A stretch of DNA of 64,000 nt. Origin: Tyto alba (lineage: Eukaryota; Chordata; Aves; Strigiformes; Tytonidae). The notes under the pieces are model-generated. The model was not told where the DNA came from. It did no database searches and saw only the letters and a program-made list of their open reading frames with translations. The stretch spans positions 5,160,046 to 5,224,045 of the forward strand of contig NW_024881300.1 in the NCBI RefSeq assembly GCF_018691265.1, written 5' to 3'. Made by a program: the position numbers and the translations under genes. Positions within the stretch are counted from its first letter, which is position 1, and each line of letters begins with the position of its first letter. This document shows, one piece after another, positions 12,721 to 26,451 of the stretch.

Positions 12721-13820
12721 GTGAAAGAATTAAGTGAAACAGTGATGTTTGAAAGGCCCATGTGAAGGGGCAGAGCAGTGATAATAGTTCTCAGCACTAG
12801 TGACAGGGAGCCATTAGTAAGCTATGAAGAGCTTTGTTATGCTAAGAGGTGGACAGTATAAAAGGTAGAAGAAAGCAGTTACTTATAAATAAAAAAAACC
12901 CAAACCTTAATTTTGTTATTACTGTTATGGCAGGGACTATATAATTTGAAAATCTGCTTATTTCATGTGATGTGGGGTTTTCTTTGTCTGCTTTTCTTTT
13001 TTTTTTTTTTTTTTTAGGTAATTATTTTTTTCAGTTAAGCTAATGCTGGCCATCCTGTTCCCAAAGTGTATGGTGTGGAATTTTTTCAGAGTAAATTATT
13101 TTCTGCCAAAATGGCATCCATTAAGATATCAGATAGCAATGGTACGACACAGAGTTTCAAAGTCGGAGAAGGCAAAAGGAGAAAAGCCTAAATGTTTTGG
13201 ATGCCGAGTTAAAGAAATGTCATTTTGCAAAGGTGGATTATAGCATAAAACCTTCCCTTTCTTATTCCTTATGAGGAGGCATGGAATCGTACCTATTCTG
13301 TTTACACACTATAAAAGCCATCCTTGCTGTGCTGGTTTATGCCCTTGATTACACCGTTCTTGACCTCTGGGTGATGGCTAAAGCAGTTCCATACACCCTA
13401 AACTACTGATGTGGAATTACCAGCGAACTTACTTTTTCTGAGGCATACCTTACATCAAATCACAGGGAAAGATCTGTTTTTTCCTAATACCACCTCAATG
13501 TGTTAATTTACCTGCCTTTTCCCTTATTCTTCACCTGTTAAATGCTTTTGGCAAGGTTTCACTCCATTAGCAGGACAATCATGGTTGTATATGAAGGAAA
13601 GGAGGGAAGAGGTGGTGGGGCAGTACATGGGTTGGTCCTTTCTCTTCCTCGGACCTGTCTGAACAAACCTGTGCTAGACAGAATAATGGGTATTTTCCTC
13701 AGAGCAGAAACAATTTATTCTATATTCTTCTGAGCTTGGATCTTCTTACATTGCTTAACCTGGAACAGTATCCCTTAGATGTCTCTGTCTAGTGGCAGAT
13801 GATGTCAATTGATACCACAC
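12721..13820. other. Non-coding DNA with a poly(T) run
   Basis: No gene recognised. An uninterrupted run of 19 T lies at 12997-13015. Frames in the block are at most 66 codons. Confidence 0.55.
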
Positions 13821-14290
13821 TTTTTTTTTTTTTTAATCTTTTTTTCATGTGGAGTATTTTCAGTGTCCCATGCTTAATTCTTCAGTTGAGTTTCATCTCT
13901 CTGACCCCTCTTTATCTCTTCTCTTATCTACAGTGCTTTCTGTCTCATCTTCTGTTCGTTCTTGCATGCCTGCCTGTCCATTGCTTCCATTTCCCCCATA
14001 TTTTCTGTTTTCTCCGTTAATATTTACTATTCAGCCAGCATCTACACAAGGCACTCTGTACTGCAGCTCTAATCTGAGCAGAGCTCAGATGGGATTATTG
14101 CCTTCTCCTCGCTTACACCTTTGGTTTCCTATTTGTCACCACTGCCATAATGGGGAAAAGGTCTTTTGTTTCACCTTTAGTTTGCAGCGATTGCACATGA
14201 CCCTTCTCCAGAGCAGTGGCTACCTCCAGAGCTGTCTGACCAGCACGCCAAGTAGGAGTGGGACCATGGCTCCAGGGCTGGAAGGGTACT
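13821..14290. repeat. Pyrimidine-rich low-complexity block
   Basis: After a T run at 13821-13834 the plus strand stays strongly biased to T and C until about 14030 and remains C/T-rich to about 14290. Stop codons are depleted by this bias, which explains a 147-codon frame rich in S, L, P and C (13849-14292) without any domain. Confidence 0.65.
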
Positions 14291-17200
14291 AGCTGTGGTC
14301 AGGTATGTCTTCTTGGAGAGAGATAAATAGCAGTAAGGACGTTAAAGAATGGAGATTGGGTAGGCACTAGAGCCATGAAACTAAGAAATGCATATATCCT
14401 ACAGCTTTTCCATAAGCAGAATATTTTATTTATTAGAAGTATGTTTTCTGGTAGCTCAGGAAGTATGACTTTTTCTTGCAGAGACAGTTTTATATGTTGA
14501 AAGAGCATAAAAAGCAGGAGTAATTCTGTGCACAACATGTCTTAAAGCTTATACGTGTTTTCCCACTTGGATTTGTGCATGCATCTCATCAAAACAGGAC
14601 ACAAGGATGCTGGATGATGTTTTATAGTGTATGTGGTGCAGAAGGTCAGTCTAGGTCTAACCATCACTTACGGAATGTGCATCTGTGTGAGACATTTAGT
14701 TTTCATACTAAAACATGGCAGCATTAATTTTTGTTTTCTTTTTTGCCAAGTTACCATATGTACAACAGTATGTCTGGGATAATGACTGGGCTTTGTAAAA
14801 GTTGCACGTGCTGCTGTCTGAGGAAGCAAGATGGCTTTTATTGTTAGAAGGAATAAAGATGGGCTTGTTTGGGTTGTTTCTGAAAGCCCATTCCTGAGTC
14901 ATGAGTGTCAGATAATTCATTTCTAGAAATTGATTTCTAGTTTGACCCATAACTCCTGGAAGGTGATAGAAAAGCTTCCAGTGGCTTCAGCGAATTTGGT
15001 GAACACGTAGCAACAACTCTTTGTTGCTTTCTCCCTTCTTCATGCTGAGGCGAAGTATGCTCGCAGTACCCCTGCGGTAGGTGGTCACGTACCTGCGTGC
15101 AGGCGCTGCCTGGTGTCACCCGTGAAAAGGAGACGGCGAGAGGTGTAGCAGTGAGTGTCCCACGCTGCTCCTGATGATGTGGATATGTGCCCATATGGAT
15201 GCAGGAAGTGGATTTCACTTAGAAGCTTTTGATTTCAGGAAAATCTTACCTTTATATAGGAATAGCAGAAAATTATTTTTAGTTGGTAGAAGGCACTCAA
15301 AAAACTGACAGCATCTCATGGGTTTAAAAAGGAGAGTTCCTCATGCAGGACCCAGACCGAATGATGCTTCCTAGACAGCAGGTTACCAGCATGACCACCA
15401 CTGGACACTGTATGTACCTGAAGAGAAGGACCAACTTCACAACCACCAGCAGTTACTTAAAAGAGAGACCATGGTAGAAGCTACCCAGATCTGTCCTTAC
15501 ACTTGGAGACAGTGACAGCTGGGAAATTGTATTATTAGTTTCAGGATGTGAAACAAATCTGATCTGAGAAAAGTACTGAGTGCTTTTTCACTAGGTAGGA
15601 AACATGTAGTACAGAAATTAAATTGGTGACTAGTAGTTATAACTGAAGCTTGCAGGCAACAGGACAAATCCAGCTTGATTTAGATATCACTGCATAATAA
15701 ATTGACTAATAGTGTTGACGTGAATTTCTGATGTGTTATTAAAATAGGCTATTCCTGGCAGCGTTCAGCTACTCCTGCTAGAAATGGACAAGTGGGATAG
15801 GAATTACACCAGGCAAACTGGCTGAACTAGTAACCTGGAATATACTTGTGAATTAAGGAAAGGGGGAAGAAAAAAAAAAAAAGAAAAAACAGTGACTGTA
15901 CAACAATCATGCCAAAGACTGAGGCTGTGTACGATTAGGTTGCCAATATCACATCAGGACCACTGTTTCGCTGGCTCCTGTTGCAAGAGTGAGTAGAAAT
16001 TGAACAGAAAAAGGAATAGTGCCGAGTAGAAGTTTCCCCTGATGGAAAATCAGATGTAGGGACTGCATCAGCAAAGTTAGGTGTTCAGAGCTTCCCAGAC
16101 AGGCACAGAGCAGGACTTGTAAAGTGCCTCTGTCACTTAATGAACTATTTTTTTTTTTTTTTTTAAATCCAGAGGTTAACAAGAATATTTCTAGAAAGCA
16201 AGGAAAAGGAGCATTTGAGGAGCTGCTTTTAAATATGACATTGTTTACATACAGCAATGTGCTTGGAGACACGCTTCTAGTCGATGCTGCACCTACCTCA
16301 GGTCACGTACCTCAGAGTAGCTTCCATGTTAGATTCCTCAGCACATAAATAGAAATGAAGAAGAAATTAATTTGTGTGCTGAAGGATGACCTGACTGAGC
16401 CATGTGCAGCACCTCAAGCATGACCCATACCCAGTCTGAGAGCTGATGACATTCTCATATACATAGATGATATAGAGCCTATGGAATATGGGAAGAAATT
16501 CTGGTGGGTGAGGACAAGATCCTAAAACTCTTAATGGAAATGATAATCACGTGCCAGAAATAAGAGGTCTGGTCTGATGATCTCAAGGGGAAGGGCAGGG
16601 CAGAGCTTCAAGTAAAGGAGAGGGAAACCAAGATTACTAATGAGAAGCGCCAGATTACTGTGGAGGCCCTCAAATATCATCTGTTTTGGTAAAATACTGC
16701 TGATCAAGGTGCATAGAATGAAGCTAATCCCTGATTGTGTCAGCTGGTGTATTATGTGCAGTGCCCCAGTAAGCAAATATTACAGTATCTTTGTTGTTAT
16801 TGCATTTCTTGCAGTGTCCTAACTACACACTCTGTGAATGTTGTATTCCAGCCATGAGCAGCAAAATGCACTGGCAGAGCCATGCCAGTGTAGTGAATAA
16901 TCACCTGTGCAATTTGTTGCAGGAGATTTAAGGCTCTTGATTTTATTTTTTGCTGAACAGCTTGTAATTTATATCCATATTTTTAAAGCTGTAAGATAAC
17001 AGAAACTGTGCTATGATGTGACCTTACTTGCGTACATGTGGTCTTTAAACAGAAAAGTCTGTGAAGGATAGTTGCTTTTTTCCGATTTTTGGACAAAAAT
17101 GTTCAAATATATTTTAATAGTTAACTGCATTCATGTTTCAATTTGCCTTTTTTTTTCTGTAATTAGTTTGTAATGGTAGGAAACATGAAAAATCATCGTT

Positions 17201-20200
17201 ATTTTGACTATTTAGTCTTGCTTGCTTCTTAATCCTCTAAATTTACTGCAGAGATAATGGGAAGAAGGGATGACATCATGCATATACAGCTGCCTTTTTA
17301 AGTGCCAGGGCCAGAGGAACCACTTAGAGTAATTAGGAAATCCTTAAACAAGTGTTTGTGAAGTACTGGCTAACCCTCACTGTTTGCTTTTTTTTTTTCG
17401 TATCATGCTAGAAAGGTTTGACCTTGAATAATTATCTACTCACTGACTTTCTATCCTTTCCAGTTACTGGAGCACACAGGCTACTGGTTGATTGCTTTAT
17501 TGTGGTGTGATATTTTCCATATTTTAAAATATAAATAAAATAAAAAGGCCACACTCCCTCTTAGCCAGGCACGAAGGTGAAGTATGGTACTGAGCAGGCC
17601 TTAAGGAGTATTTCAGAAGGATCAAAGATAAACTGAGCAATATATGATTAGCCTTCTATAATATATTTAAATTGTGTAAATTACCAGTCTTTTCACATGC
17701 TGTTCTTCAAAACTTCTTTTGGTTCATTTTTACTCTTTTTATCTTGTAATTAACTAAGAATATTCCTACAGTATATTTAGATATATTTTCACCTTAATTA
17801 TCGTCACTCACTTTTTAAGGCTTTCAGTTCTAGACCTAGGAAAAATTGAACAGCTCAAAGGCAATTGTGACCCACTTCTGAATATTCTGTTCAACTGATT
17901 AAAAATAAGGTCCTCTAAATGTAGAGGATGAAGTGTTAAGTATAGTGCCTTTTGTCTGATGCAGTCAAGTTTCAAACTTGTCATTTACACATTTTAAATT
18001 CATCTCCTTATTCAGCCTGCATAGCATTCAGACTTTGGACCACTGGATGCAGAAACCCTTGTTCACTAGTGCAGTGAGCCACTACACCAATTGGTCAAAG
18101 TCATTCTTCTCAGAATTATATTAACTCACATAACAGGAGACTTCTTTTTATCAGAAAGCTTATCATATTTTCCTGTGTGATGCAAAAATACATTTGAACA
18201 TAGGTATAGGGAATATTCAAACCAAAACAAAAAAATCCAGACAAAAAAATATCAGTGTATGTGTATTTCTTTCCAATGATTTGCATTTGTGTTATCTCTT
18301 CACTGTATGCTAATTTTTAGGCTAAAATCTATGGTGATATCCTTGTAGGAAAGAATACACAATTATTTTTCTAAGAAATTTAACTTTAAAATAAACCTTT
18401 GCTTTCTTTCTGACTTGTTTTTAATTGCCATTTTACCTCCCATACTACTGAATGAATTCATACGGTTGTCATCTGTAAAAAAATCCCTTATTTTTTAGCC
18501 AAATTAAACTGTGTCATACTGGGTATCTTTAAAGGTCTTTCATCTACTCTATTATATCTAAGAAGCAGCACCACTGTCAAAAAAATCAACTAATTAAGGA
18601 TGCAATGCTGAGACATCACCTTAGAGGCAGTGTCTTTTAGGAACCGTGCTGCCAACAGGAGGGTCAAGGAACACGACACAGCTGCTGTCGACATGGCGGT
18701 ACACTCGCAGCCCTGCACACTGCTCATTTCTGTTCCTTAGCCCGTGCAACGACTGCACGGCCTTCATAAACATTAGCAAGATTTAAACGCAAGGTATTCT
18801 GTTTCTAGACTGCAAGTTTCTACTCCTGGAAAGTTGTGAGACATTATTGTAAGTCCTGTATACACGATTATATATGACAGCTATGTATTACCGAAAAAAT
18901 GAAGCGACATATACTGTGAGGTTCCTAAGGAATATTGCAGTAAGCTCTGAAGAGCCACTGGTACATTTCCTCGTCTAATCTGATTACTCAGTCCAGTGGA
19001 AGGTGAGCTTGAATCGTTCTGAATTACACTTTGTCAAAGCTCAAGACTGACAAAGTGAATGTGACTTACATATGAAAAACGGATAAACTGATGCTTTATT
19101 CCTAATGGCAGTCTTTCTCCAGAGGTGATTGTGAATTCCACCAACTTTGGCTTAGAACACTCACAACATAGCTGAAAACAATTTTTAAAACAAACTGTTT
19201 AAGATAGAACCAGTTCTATCTTGAAGAAAAATCTTGCCTCGCTGAAGAACAAGAAAAACTGTGTTTGACAAAAGTTTAGTTAAACGAAATCTCTGTAGTG
19301 TGATCTGAAACTTGCTGAACTTGGGGCAATAGCTTGCCAGGGAGGAGAGCATCAGTGGAGACGGCGGTGTGGTGTGGAGACCTGCTGATGGACACAGGAG
19401 AGCAATTAGGAAAAGTTCTCCTGCTGTTTGAGGTGAGGTGGAAGGCACAGAGTGAAAGTTTGGAAACATGAATCCCTAAATGGAGGTTTCCACACTCTTT
19501 ATGTGGCCTAAGTGAAATTTATTACAATTTTAAGATCTCTGAGCTGCTAGACCTGTGGGGACTTTTGTGCATGTGCGTTAGTTTTGAAAACCAAACCCTT
19601 CAGTAGATGGTATCTGGTTTCTTTCTGCTGTTTCTGTTTAATATATTAGAGACTGATTTTTATAATTTCATAGTTCTGAGTTTTATTTTTTGCACAAGAG
19701 CAACCTTAGCAAACTGTCTCCAGCATGAGACTTTATAAACAGTATAATGCTTACGCGTGAGCACCAAGCAAATCATTCTTCCAGCACATAATAGCTTAAT
19801 TACAAAATAAAGATTATTTAAATTAAAACTGAAGTCAATCTATTTCTGGGTTTAAAATTACTATTTCATAACATACATGACCCTGTGTAACAGCTTGGTA
19901 CAGGAAATGACTAATACTTTACCCAATTTAATTTATATCAGTGGAAGTTTAACCTTGATGCCTTGGCCATCTTTCGACTGGAGTTAACACCCTTATTTAC
20001 ATAAAATTGCTGTGAGATGTTCAACAACACGAAGTGGCCAGAGCCATTGTTTCAGAACTCATCCCAAAGCCTGCCTGTACAGCACACACCCTCGTTGCTC
20101 CCTGGGACACCGACTCACGGCTGCTGCAGCGCCCGTGCTCCCAGTCATCACCTCTGCTCGTGGAGGCAACCTGGTTGTTCCTTGTCGGACACCTCTTCAA

Positions 20201-20785
20201 ATAGAGTTACAGCTTTGCACGTCTCTCCCTGTTGATCTGGTCCTCTCGATGGCATCAGGCATAAATGAGAACAACTTCCTTGCTCAGTCTCTTGCCTGAT
20301 GTCCTGGGTTTGAGGACTTTTTTAGGTGCTGGGAGATGGGACTTGGTGCTTTGCAGTTTTAGCCCTGAACATCATCTTCCCCAGCAGAGATTCATATGAG
20401 GCAGCAGGAGAGCTCATGGTACCACTTCCAGTTGTCTGGAAGTAGAGAAAAGCGAAATTGCTGTTTGGACAGTTTTTTGATGCAGTTTCAGGAGTCTGAC
20501 TCAACATTAAAAAGGCTTGACTGTGTGCCAGAATACTAATATAAGTAATTGGAAGAGCTCTTAAGTGGCCTTAAAGTACGAATATTTTTAATTACTCATT
20601 GTAAAGATATAATGTAGCAAAGGTAAGTGGCATAGAAACAGGATGTTGTGGCAGGGTCTTTCTAAATACCAAGGTTTTAAAACTCAATGTTGTTGTGGGG
20701 TCCTTTGTGCCCAGAACAAGTTCATCTTGGGAAGCAGCAGTAAGTTCCAGGCCTCTCTGGGTTCGTCATAGTTTAGATACTGAGG
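14291..20785. other. Non-coding DNA with minor CpG bumps
   Basis: No supportable exon, RNA gene or repeat family in about 6.5 kb. Two short CpG-enriched patches stand out from the AT-rich surroundings: about 15040-15150 and about 18640-18770. Neither is long enough for a CpG-island call. A poly(T) run of 17 lies at 16148-16164. Frames reach 107 codons (15949-16272 minus) but that one crosses the poly(T) run. The patch at 20000-20300 is GC-richer and gives overlapping frames in two phases, again without a motif. Confidence 0.5.
16148..16164. repeat. Poly(T) run, 17 bases
   Basis: Uninterrupted T run. It generates poly-lysine and poly-phenylalanine in the frames that cross it. No retrocopy is recognisable beside it. 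Confidence 0.9.
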
Positions 20786-20838
20786 AAAAAAAAAAAAAAA
20801 AAATTCTCCAAATGTTTTTTTTGTTGTTGTTGTTGTTT
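20786..20838. repeat. Poly(A) run followed by (TTG)n
   Basis: A run of 18 A at 20786-20803 is followed after about 15 bases by a T run and five to six TTG/TTGT units up to about 20838. The two tracts have opposite polarity, so they could pair as an imperfect hairpin. No retrotransposed sequence is recognisable upstream of the A run. Confidence 0.85.
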
Positions 20839-22318
20839 TTCTCTTTTCTGCATAGGTTCCTGAGTAAATCAGTTTCTTGGATCAACCATTTTTTTTAACA
20901 ACTATCAGGGACCCCTCCCACCATCTCCTTGATCTGTGGGAGGCACACAGGCGCTGTCATGGGTGCCAATGTGATGGCAGAGGGTGCTCAGAGCTGGAAT
21001 GGTTTCCTTTGAGATGTGGATTAAATCCAGTGAGATAATTTCAAATGGTCAATAGGCTCTGCCATTCTAGGACACCAGATTGTACCACTGGGATGAGTTT
21101 ACACCTCTACTAATTTTAATCTTGCTTTGCTTCTTCAGGAAAGGAGACAGTACATAAGAAGAGGAAATTAATTTTAATAGAATAATATTAAAAAAATACA
21201 GTTTATGTTTTGTGGTATCACTAGATGCTTAGATGTCATCTGCATGTTTAAACATAACGTGTCTCTTAAACCTCCAGCCTCAAACATTCTCATACTTGCA
21301 TTGAAATGTTGTACTGAATGTTTCAGCTTATTAAGCAGTTGTGTGTGTTTATCTTATTTTGGGGTTATTTAACCATGGGCATACATGTACACACAGACAC
21401 CCCCCATAGCGTGTGCTACTGGAAATGAACAAATTGCTCCTTTTTATGGATGAACGGATACTGGATATTTGAGGAGGTCTGGATTTCTCTCAGTCATCCA
21501 GCTGCATGTTCTTTTAAATTGCTTTGTGCAGCTCCAGCAAAGTGATCCTAGGGCGGACTGGAGGCCGAATGTGTGATGGCTTTGACTCGCTGACGGCACC
21601 TGGCACCGTCTCTGCCTCCGCCCGCACCCTGTAAGGAGGAGGACACGGGGGGGCTCTGACTGCAAAGAGCTGAGCTCTGTGCCAAGAACCACTGTAACCC
21701 GCCGTAAATTACAGCGTCCCTGAAATTACTCTAATTTGTGCCAGGGTGTATCAGCTATCCAAAAGCCCTGTGCGTCCACAGCCCCCCTCCCTCACACCTC
21801 TGGGCGCCCTGGGCTCTGCTCTGGCTGCAGACACGTACCCCCCCCTCGTACGACCACATCTTTTGCAGACAGGCCCCCTTCTGCTGCTGCCTTCTGTGCT
21901 TGTCTTCTGCAGTTACAGCAGAAGCTGCTGCTCAAGTTGGACTTCCACAAGGAAGGCCTAAAGCATGTCAAGTCTGCACATAAGGCATGTTAAGGTTGCG
22001 CATCCTTCTTTTAATAAACAACCCCAAATCATTTGAAAGTAGGGTGCAAGATATGATCCATCAGATGCCCTTCTCCTTGACCCCACCACCTTGGGGGTGC
22101 TGTGGTATTTGGGGGCCGAGTGGGGTAGGGGTTGGGTGGCCCTGCCTGCCCCAGCCTCTGGTCATCCACAAGGATGTTGGGAGTTGCCAGGCAGCCCTAG
22201 AGCAAGGGACCCACTGGCCAAGGAGTGGAACTGCTTTCTTGGCCTTGTTCAATTTTTCCTGCCCAGGAGATGAGAGGTTTTTCCTCTTTAAAGAGCTATT
22301 TGCACCTGAGCTTTGGTC
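20839..22318. other. Non-coding DNA, slightly GC-rich at 21540-21970
   Basis: The stretch 21540-21970 is GC-richer than its neighbours and carries a loose group of CpG near 21550-21720. Three overlapping plus frames (21736-21993, 21738-21983, 21746-21961) run through it in all phases, which is typical of stop-poor composition and not of coding. No motif is recognisable. Confidence 0.5.
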
Positions 22319-22365
22319 GGTTGGTTTTTTGTTCTTTTTTGGTTTTGTTGGTTTGGGGTTTTTTT
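22319..22365. repeat. T/G low-complexity tract
   Basis: The plus strand is nearly pure T/G, with one C. Frames on both strands in this area (for example 22061-22495 minus, 144 codons) run through it and the adjacent GC-rich patch and are not credible genes. Confidence 0.8.
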
Positions 22366-22499
22366 CCCCATTTGTATAAAACGTGGCACTAGAGAGCAAG
22401 TGGCTTTTGGTAGCTCTTCCGCTGTTTGCCCTAAGAGCCTCTGAGCCAGTCTCAGCTGCAGGCTGCTCCCCGCTGGGTCCCAGCACACAGGGCATCTCT

Positions 22500-23200
22500 G
22501 CTATTTATTTTGTATTCTAAACTCAAAAGCATTTTACACCTCGGAAAATCTTCATAAATTTCCATAAAATACACCAGACACAACACTTTCAAGTGTTCCT
22601 TGAGAAATTATTATATTTTGCATTTGGTTTATCCTTAAAAAAAAGACCTTTTCCTGCACATACTTGCAGTATTATTGGTACAATGTACATTGCATCCCTC
22701 ATATTAATACTCTGATCAATCACTGCTGACAATCAGTGTCTTTGTGTGAGGGGCTGTAGGACAAATGTTTTAGCTTGTGAGAAGAAAATTGTTAGCATTT
22801 GAATAGAGAAGAGCGTGGGGGAAGGATTAATAGCCTACTTTGATGGATTAGAATGTAGGGAAATTGCTCAATATTAATATGAAAATGTTTGTGAATTGGC
22901 TGTGTGGGGCTGTCAATGGAAAATGAGGGCCAGTGATTATGTCTCCAAGGCCTTATCAGTTCAGACTTGACTCTCACCAAAGACTTTCACACAAAAGACT
23001 GATGAGAGCACTAGAAAATAGCTGAATAAGAGCCGCTACAATAGGCAAACCATTCAGCCACCAGTGTCACGATGTCAGGTTTTGTGCCCTTTATGTAATA
23101 TTGTACATCTTTATATTAACATATCTGAATATGGAATTGTAATAAAAGAGGCAAATGAAACTACCTGCTAGACATTTTTATTTCTATAATTTTTGCTTAT
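22500..23200. promoter_or_regulatory. Candidate conserved non-coding element
   Basis: AT-rich sequence of even complexity with dense regulatory-type words, including AATATTAATATG near 22870, GGATTAATAGCC near 22825 and CAATGGAAAATG near 22914. No frame is kept open and no repeat family is recognised. The texture resembles deeply conserved vertebrate non-coding elements near developmental genes. This is an inference from texture only. Confidence 0.28.
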
Positions 23201-23772
23201 CTCTGAAATATGACTGGAAAATGAACTAGGGTTAGTCTTAATAAACAACTGTGTCTACAAGGGAGATTTCTTTGCGAGCATTAGGTTAAGGGTTTCAGAT
23301 ATGGCTGTGTATTTATTCTTTTAAAAAAACCAACTGTTTGATGGTCCTGAGAGACATCGCAGGAAAACTTGTTTCCTATTACCTTAGCTTCAGAACAGAT
23401 CAAACAGACTGTTTCTTCTGTGTCCTTTGCTCTTAATAAGGTTTTAAATAGAACCCAAATGCAGGAGTATGGCTAGTTATAAACGTATTTAACATAATTG
23501 GTGTATTTCAAGTAACCATACATATTAAATTACACATCCTCTTTTTGTTTTGTATTTTCTACATACTTTATCTACCTAGAGGCTGAAATAACGCTATGCA
23601 TTACTTGGCTGTTGACATGCATCTTGTGGAGTTGGACCTCCAAAAGACGCACCCATACATTGTTATTGTCCAAACTTTTTGGAGTGGCTTACTGCTTGCA
23701 GAAATTTTACACCAGCTTTTAAATAGATTCAGGATGTGTCTACCACTAGGAGAACTTTATTCTATTGCATTT

Positions 23773-23789
23773 AAAAAAAAAAAAAAAAA
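23773..23789. repeat. Poly(A) run, 17 bases
   Basis: Uninterrupted A run. It lies inside a 124-codon plus frame (23596-23970), giving a lysine block there; that frame shows no domain and is not called as a gene. No clear retroposed body is seen upstream. Confidence 0.88.
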
Positions 23790-25124
23790 GTATATAAATG
23801 AAAGGCTATGTTTTTCTTTTGCTATTTTGAATATGACTTTCCTCTTCCTTTGTGTTATTTGTATCCCTTTCCTAGCATTTGTGCTTTGCACATCTTGTGA
23901 GCTGGTGATGGGCATCAGTCTCTGTATGGTGACTTTGAATCTGGATCCAAAGTGGCTGAAGTGTCAGTAGGTGTTTCTGCAAAAGCTTCTTGCTCTCATT
24001 CACATCCTTCCTACCACCCAATGTTGTGGTAAACCCCTTACAAATTAACAGAATAAACTGGGAACTTTGGTTGTTTCAGTGACGGGATCACAACTGTTCA
24101 TGGTCAGGTTGAGCCTGCTGTTAGCGTGTAGCCCTGGCTAACGGATGTCATCCTCTGGGTTTGAGTACTGCTGGATTATCCAGGCTGATTTCATTTGATG
24201 CAAGTGGCCTTTATTAGGTTTAAGGGTTGCTTCATGTGTCCCACAGATCCCTGGACCAGTTCTGCTTCACTTTTGTAGTTCAAATGTCTTACTTTGTGTT
24301 ACCTGTGACCTATCCCAAGCAATCTATTCAAAAGATAATAGGGTTAAGAACATCTCTTAGAATTATACTGCAGTGACATAGTACTGTTATATGTCCTATA
24401 AGCAGTTGCCTTTATTGATCAATGCAAAGAAATACGGAAAAATCTGTAAGAAAATCAAAGCAGATCAGTTTTGTAAAGTTTTTACACATTTTTAAAATCA
24501 AAACTGTACAGCATCGGATGTTAATGAATTAAATTTTTTGTAAGTACTTTGATTTAAAAGTTGCCTTTCTTTTGCCTTTTTTTTTTTTTTTTTTTGAGTA
24601 GCAACACTTTCCAATACAAGAATTTTCTTTACGGCTAAGCTCAGCATTCTGTTAAAGAAAATGATATGTGTGTGTCTGTATTAAAGAAAAGATTTTTGGT
24701 ATAAAAGCCTACCTCGATTAGAGAAAGACTATTTATTTTGCAAGACCTTAATTATAAATACACAACTTTTTAAAGCTTAGAGTTTTGTACATAATTACTA
24801 ATCGAGTTGCTTTTTCTTGTAAATCACAATCTGGTGCAAAGGAACTGTTTGGCACTTGGCTATTTGTATCTTACTCTAGTTAGTACTGGATCAATAAATC
24901 TTTTATAACTGGTGCCAAGTCTCCTCAGTGACTAAAAAAGGAATTTTTTGCATGTTTCAATAAAGTCAAAATAGTAGACTAGCGTGTTAAATATAGTTGT
25001 GTGTTAAACAGAAAAAGTTCTTTGCATCAGCAGTTGTAGGAATGTAATCCACTTTTCAGACATTAGCAGCCAACCAATAAGATTCTAAAAACATTTTTAA
25101 AATTAGAGTACCATAATGTTTTCA
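23790..25124. other. Non-coding DNA with a 19-T run
   Basis: AT-rich unique sequence. A run of 19 T lies at 24577-24595. No exon or recognisable repeat was found. Confidence 0.55.
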
Positions 25125-25208
25125 AATTTAACTTCCATAAAACTCTATGGAGGTTCCTGAAAGATACAGAAACTTCACTTGCCCAAAGTGGGAGAGCTTG
25201 CTTTGAAC
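25125..25208 (+). mobile_element. MIR: Probable MIR core-SINE fragment
   Basis: The order of words resembles the MIR core: CCATAAAACTCTATGGAGG, then a degenerate GAAACT segment, then ACTTGCCCAAAGT, then a GCTTTGAAC-like end. In MIR the corresponding words are a CATTTTACAGATGAGG segment, GACTTGCCCAAGGTC and GGATTTGAAC. The match is partial and the copy very old. Confidence 0.45.
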
Positions 25209-26451
25209 AATATGTATGTCACATACATGAAATAATTAAAGTACGAGGCATCATTACTAACTTCATCAGATTCTAATATTTTGAAAAAAATATGTTGTCT
25301 AAGTCATTTCACTACACGATATGCAGTAAACAGGACTTCAGCAGAAATGGATACTCTTAGTGGGGAAAAACACCAACATTATCAAATCTATAGCTGCAGC
25401 AAGTTCAGGCTCTGATTTGAAGCAGTGCCAGCATTGTCATATTTTAATAAATTCATTCCATTATTGCATGTTTTACCAAGTTTATCCACAACATTTTTCT
25501 CAGGAAATTTTTAAATCTGATTTACTGTGTTTGGTTGTCATAATTATTAAGATTCACTTAGAACCTTGTATAAATTATATCACCCATTAATTAAATTATT
25601 TCACATATAATTTTACAGAAGAAATGACATCTAGTACTTTATTTTCTTCTCCTGTTCCTCTGCTCCTTTGTCACCACAGCAGCAGTTAGGATCCACATTT
25701 TTGTATGTGTTCAATACTATGTTTGGTAGCGATAAAAATGATTCATGATACTCTGTGGGTAATCCTCTTAGTATATATAACTAAGAATGTATCTTTGTGG
25801 ATAGATGCAAGTAAACATTAATTTTTCTGCCTGTGCTCATGGGCAGCTCATGCCAAGCTGGCTGGACCCAAACCAATGCTAATCTGTAAGCCTTATCGCC
25901 CTTCTCATGTCATGTTATACCTGAACTGCTTTCAGTGTGGCAAAGTGAGCAAAGATGAGAGATAAGCGAATAAATTTGGAGGCAGAGTACGTAAGTTAGA
26001 GAGTAGGTTCACATCAACGTTTAGGACCAGCCTTGTGGTCTCTCTCAAGCTGCCCTTCTGGCACTGTGCCTCTTTTTCCACCTGTGTTAGGTGGGAAAAA
26101 AAATGAGTTTAACCACAGCTAAGGCCTTCTAGGAACTGAACTGCAGGTGGCTTTTCCCTCCTTCCAGGCTTGCCTTTCTTTCCAGTTGTAGAAGGGAAAA
26201 AGGAAGCTGTAAGATGGCTGGAAGAACAAACTCGGGACTTTGCAGGTGGAAGTTCAGGTCTGCTGTTCTGCCTGGGAGCTGGGCAGGTCTCACGCGTTTT
26301 GGGGGGTTTCTAGCAGAGGGCTGTGAAGTACGGGTAATCACCCTTCGGCCACGACTATTTTGAGTAGTCTAGAAACTGTATTGTGAACCCCCCGTATCTG
26401 ATGATTTGTTTGTATTTCACCTCCAGTAACTGGAAGAGTATTTCCAAACTC

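Noticed and set aside
16869..16890. Hairpin with arms CACTGGC and GCCAGTG
   Set aside because: The stem is only seven base pairs, within chance expectation.
19027..19057. Hairpin CACTTTGTC / GACAAAGTG with a 13-base loop
   Set aside because: A perfect 9-base inverted repeat at short spacing is expected several times in 64 kb by chance, and the stem is too short for a microRNA precursor.
20786..20803. Poly(A) run as the tail of a retrocopied gene
   Set aside because: The sequence upstream shows no recognisable mRNA-like or SINE body and no target-site duplication could be identified.
22061..22495. 144-codon frame on the minus strand
   Set aside because: It runs through a GC-rich patch and a T/G tract and overlaps a 130-codon plus frame; no motif is visible.
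26035..26105. Possible antisense MIR fragment
   Set aside because: Only loosely similar to the MIR wording (a GTGCCTC... segment followed by CACCTGTG); too weak to list beside the other MIR calls.
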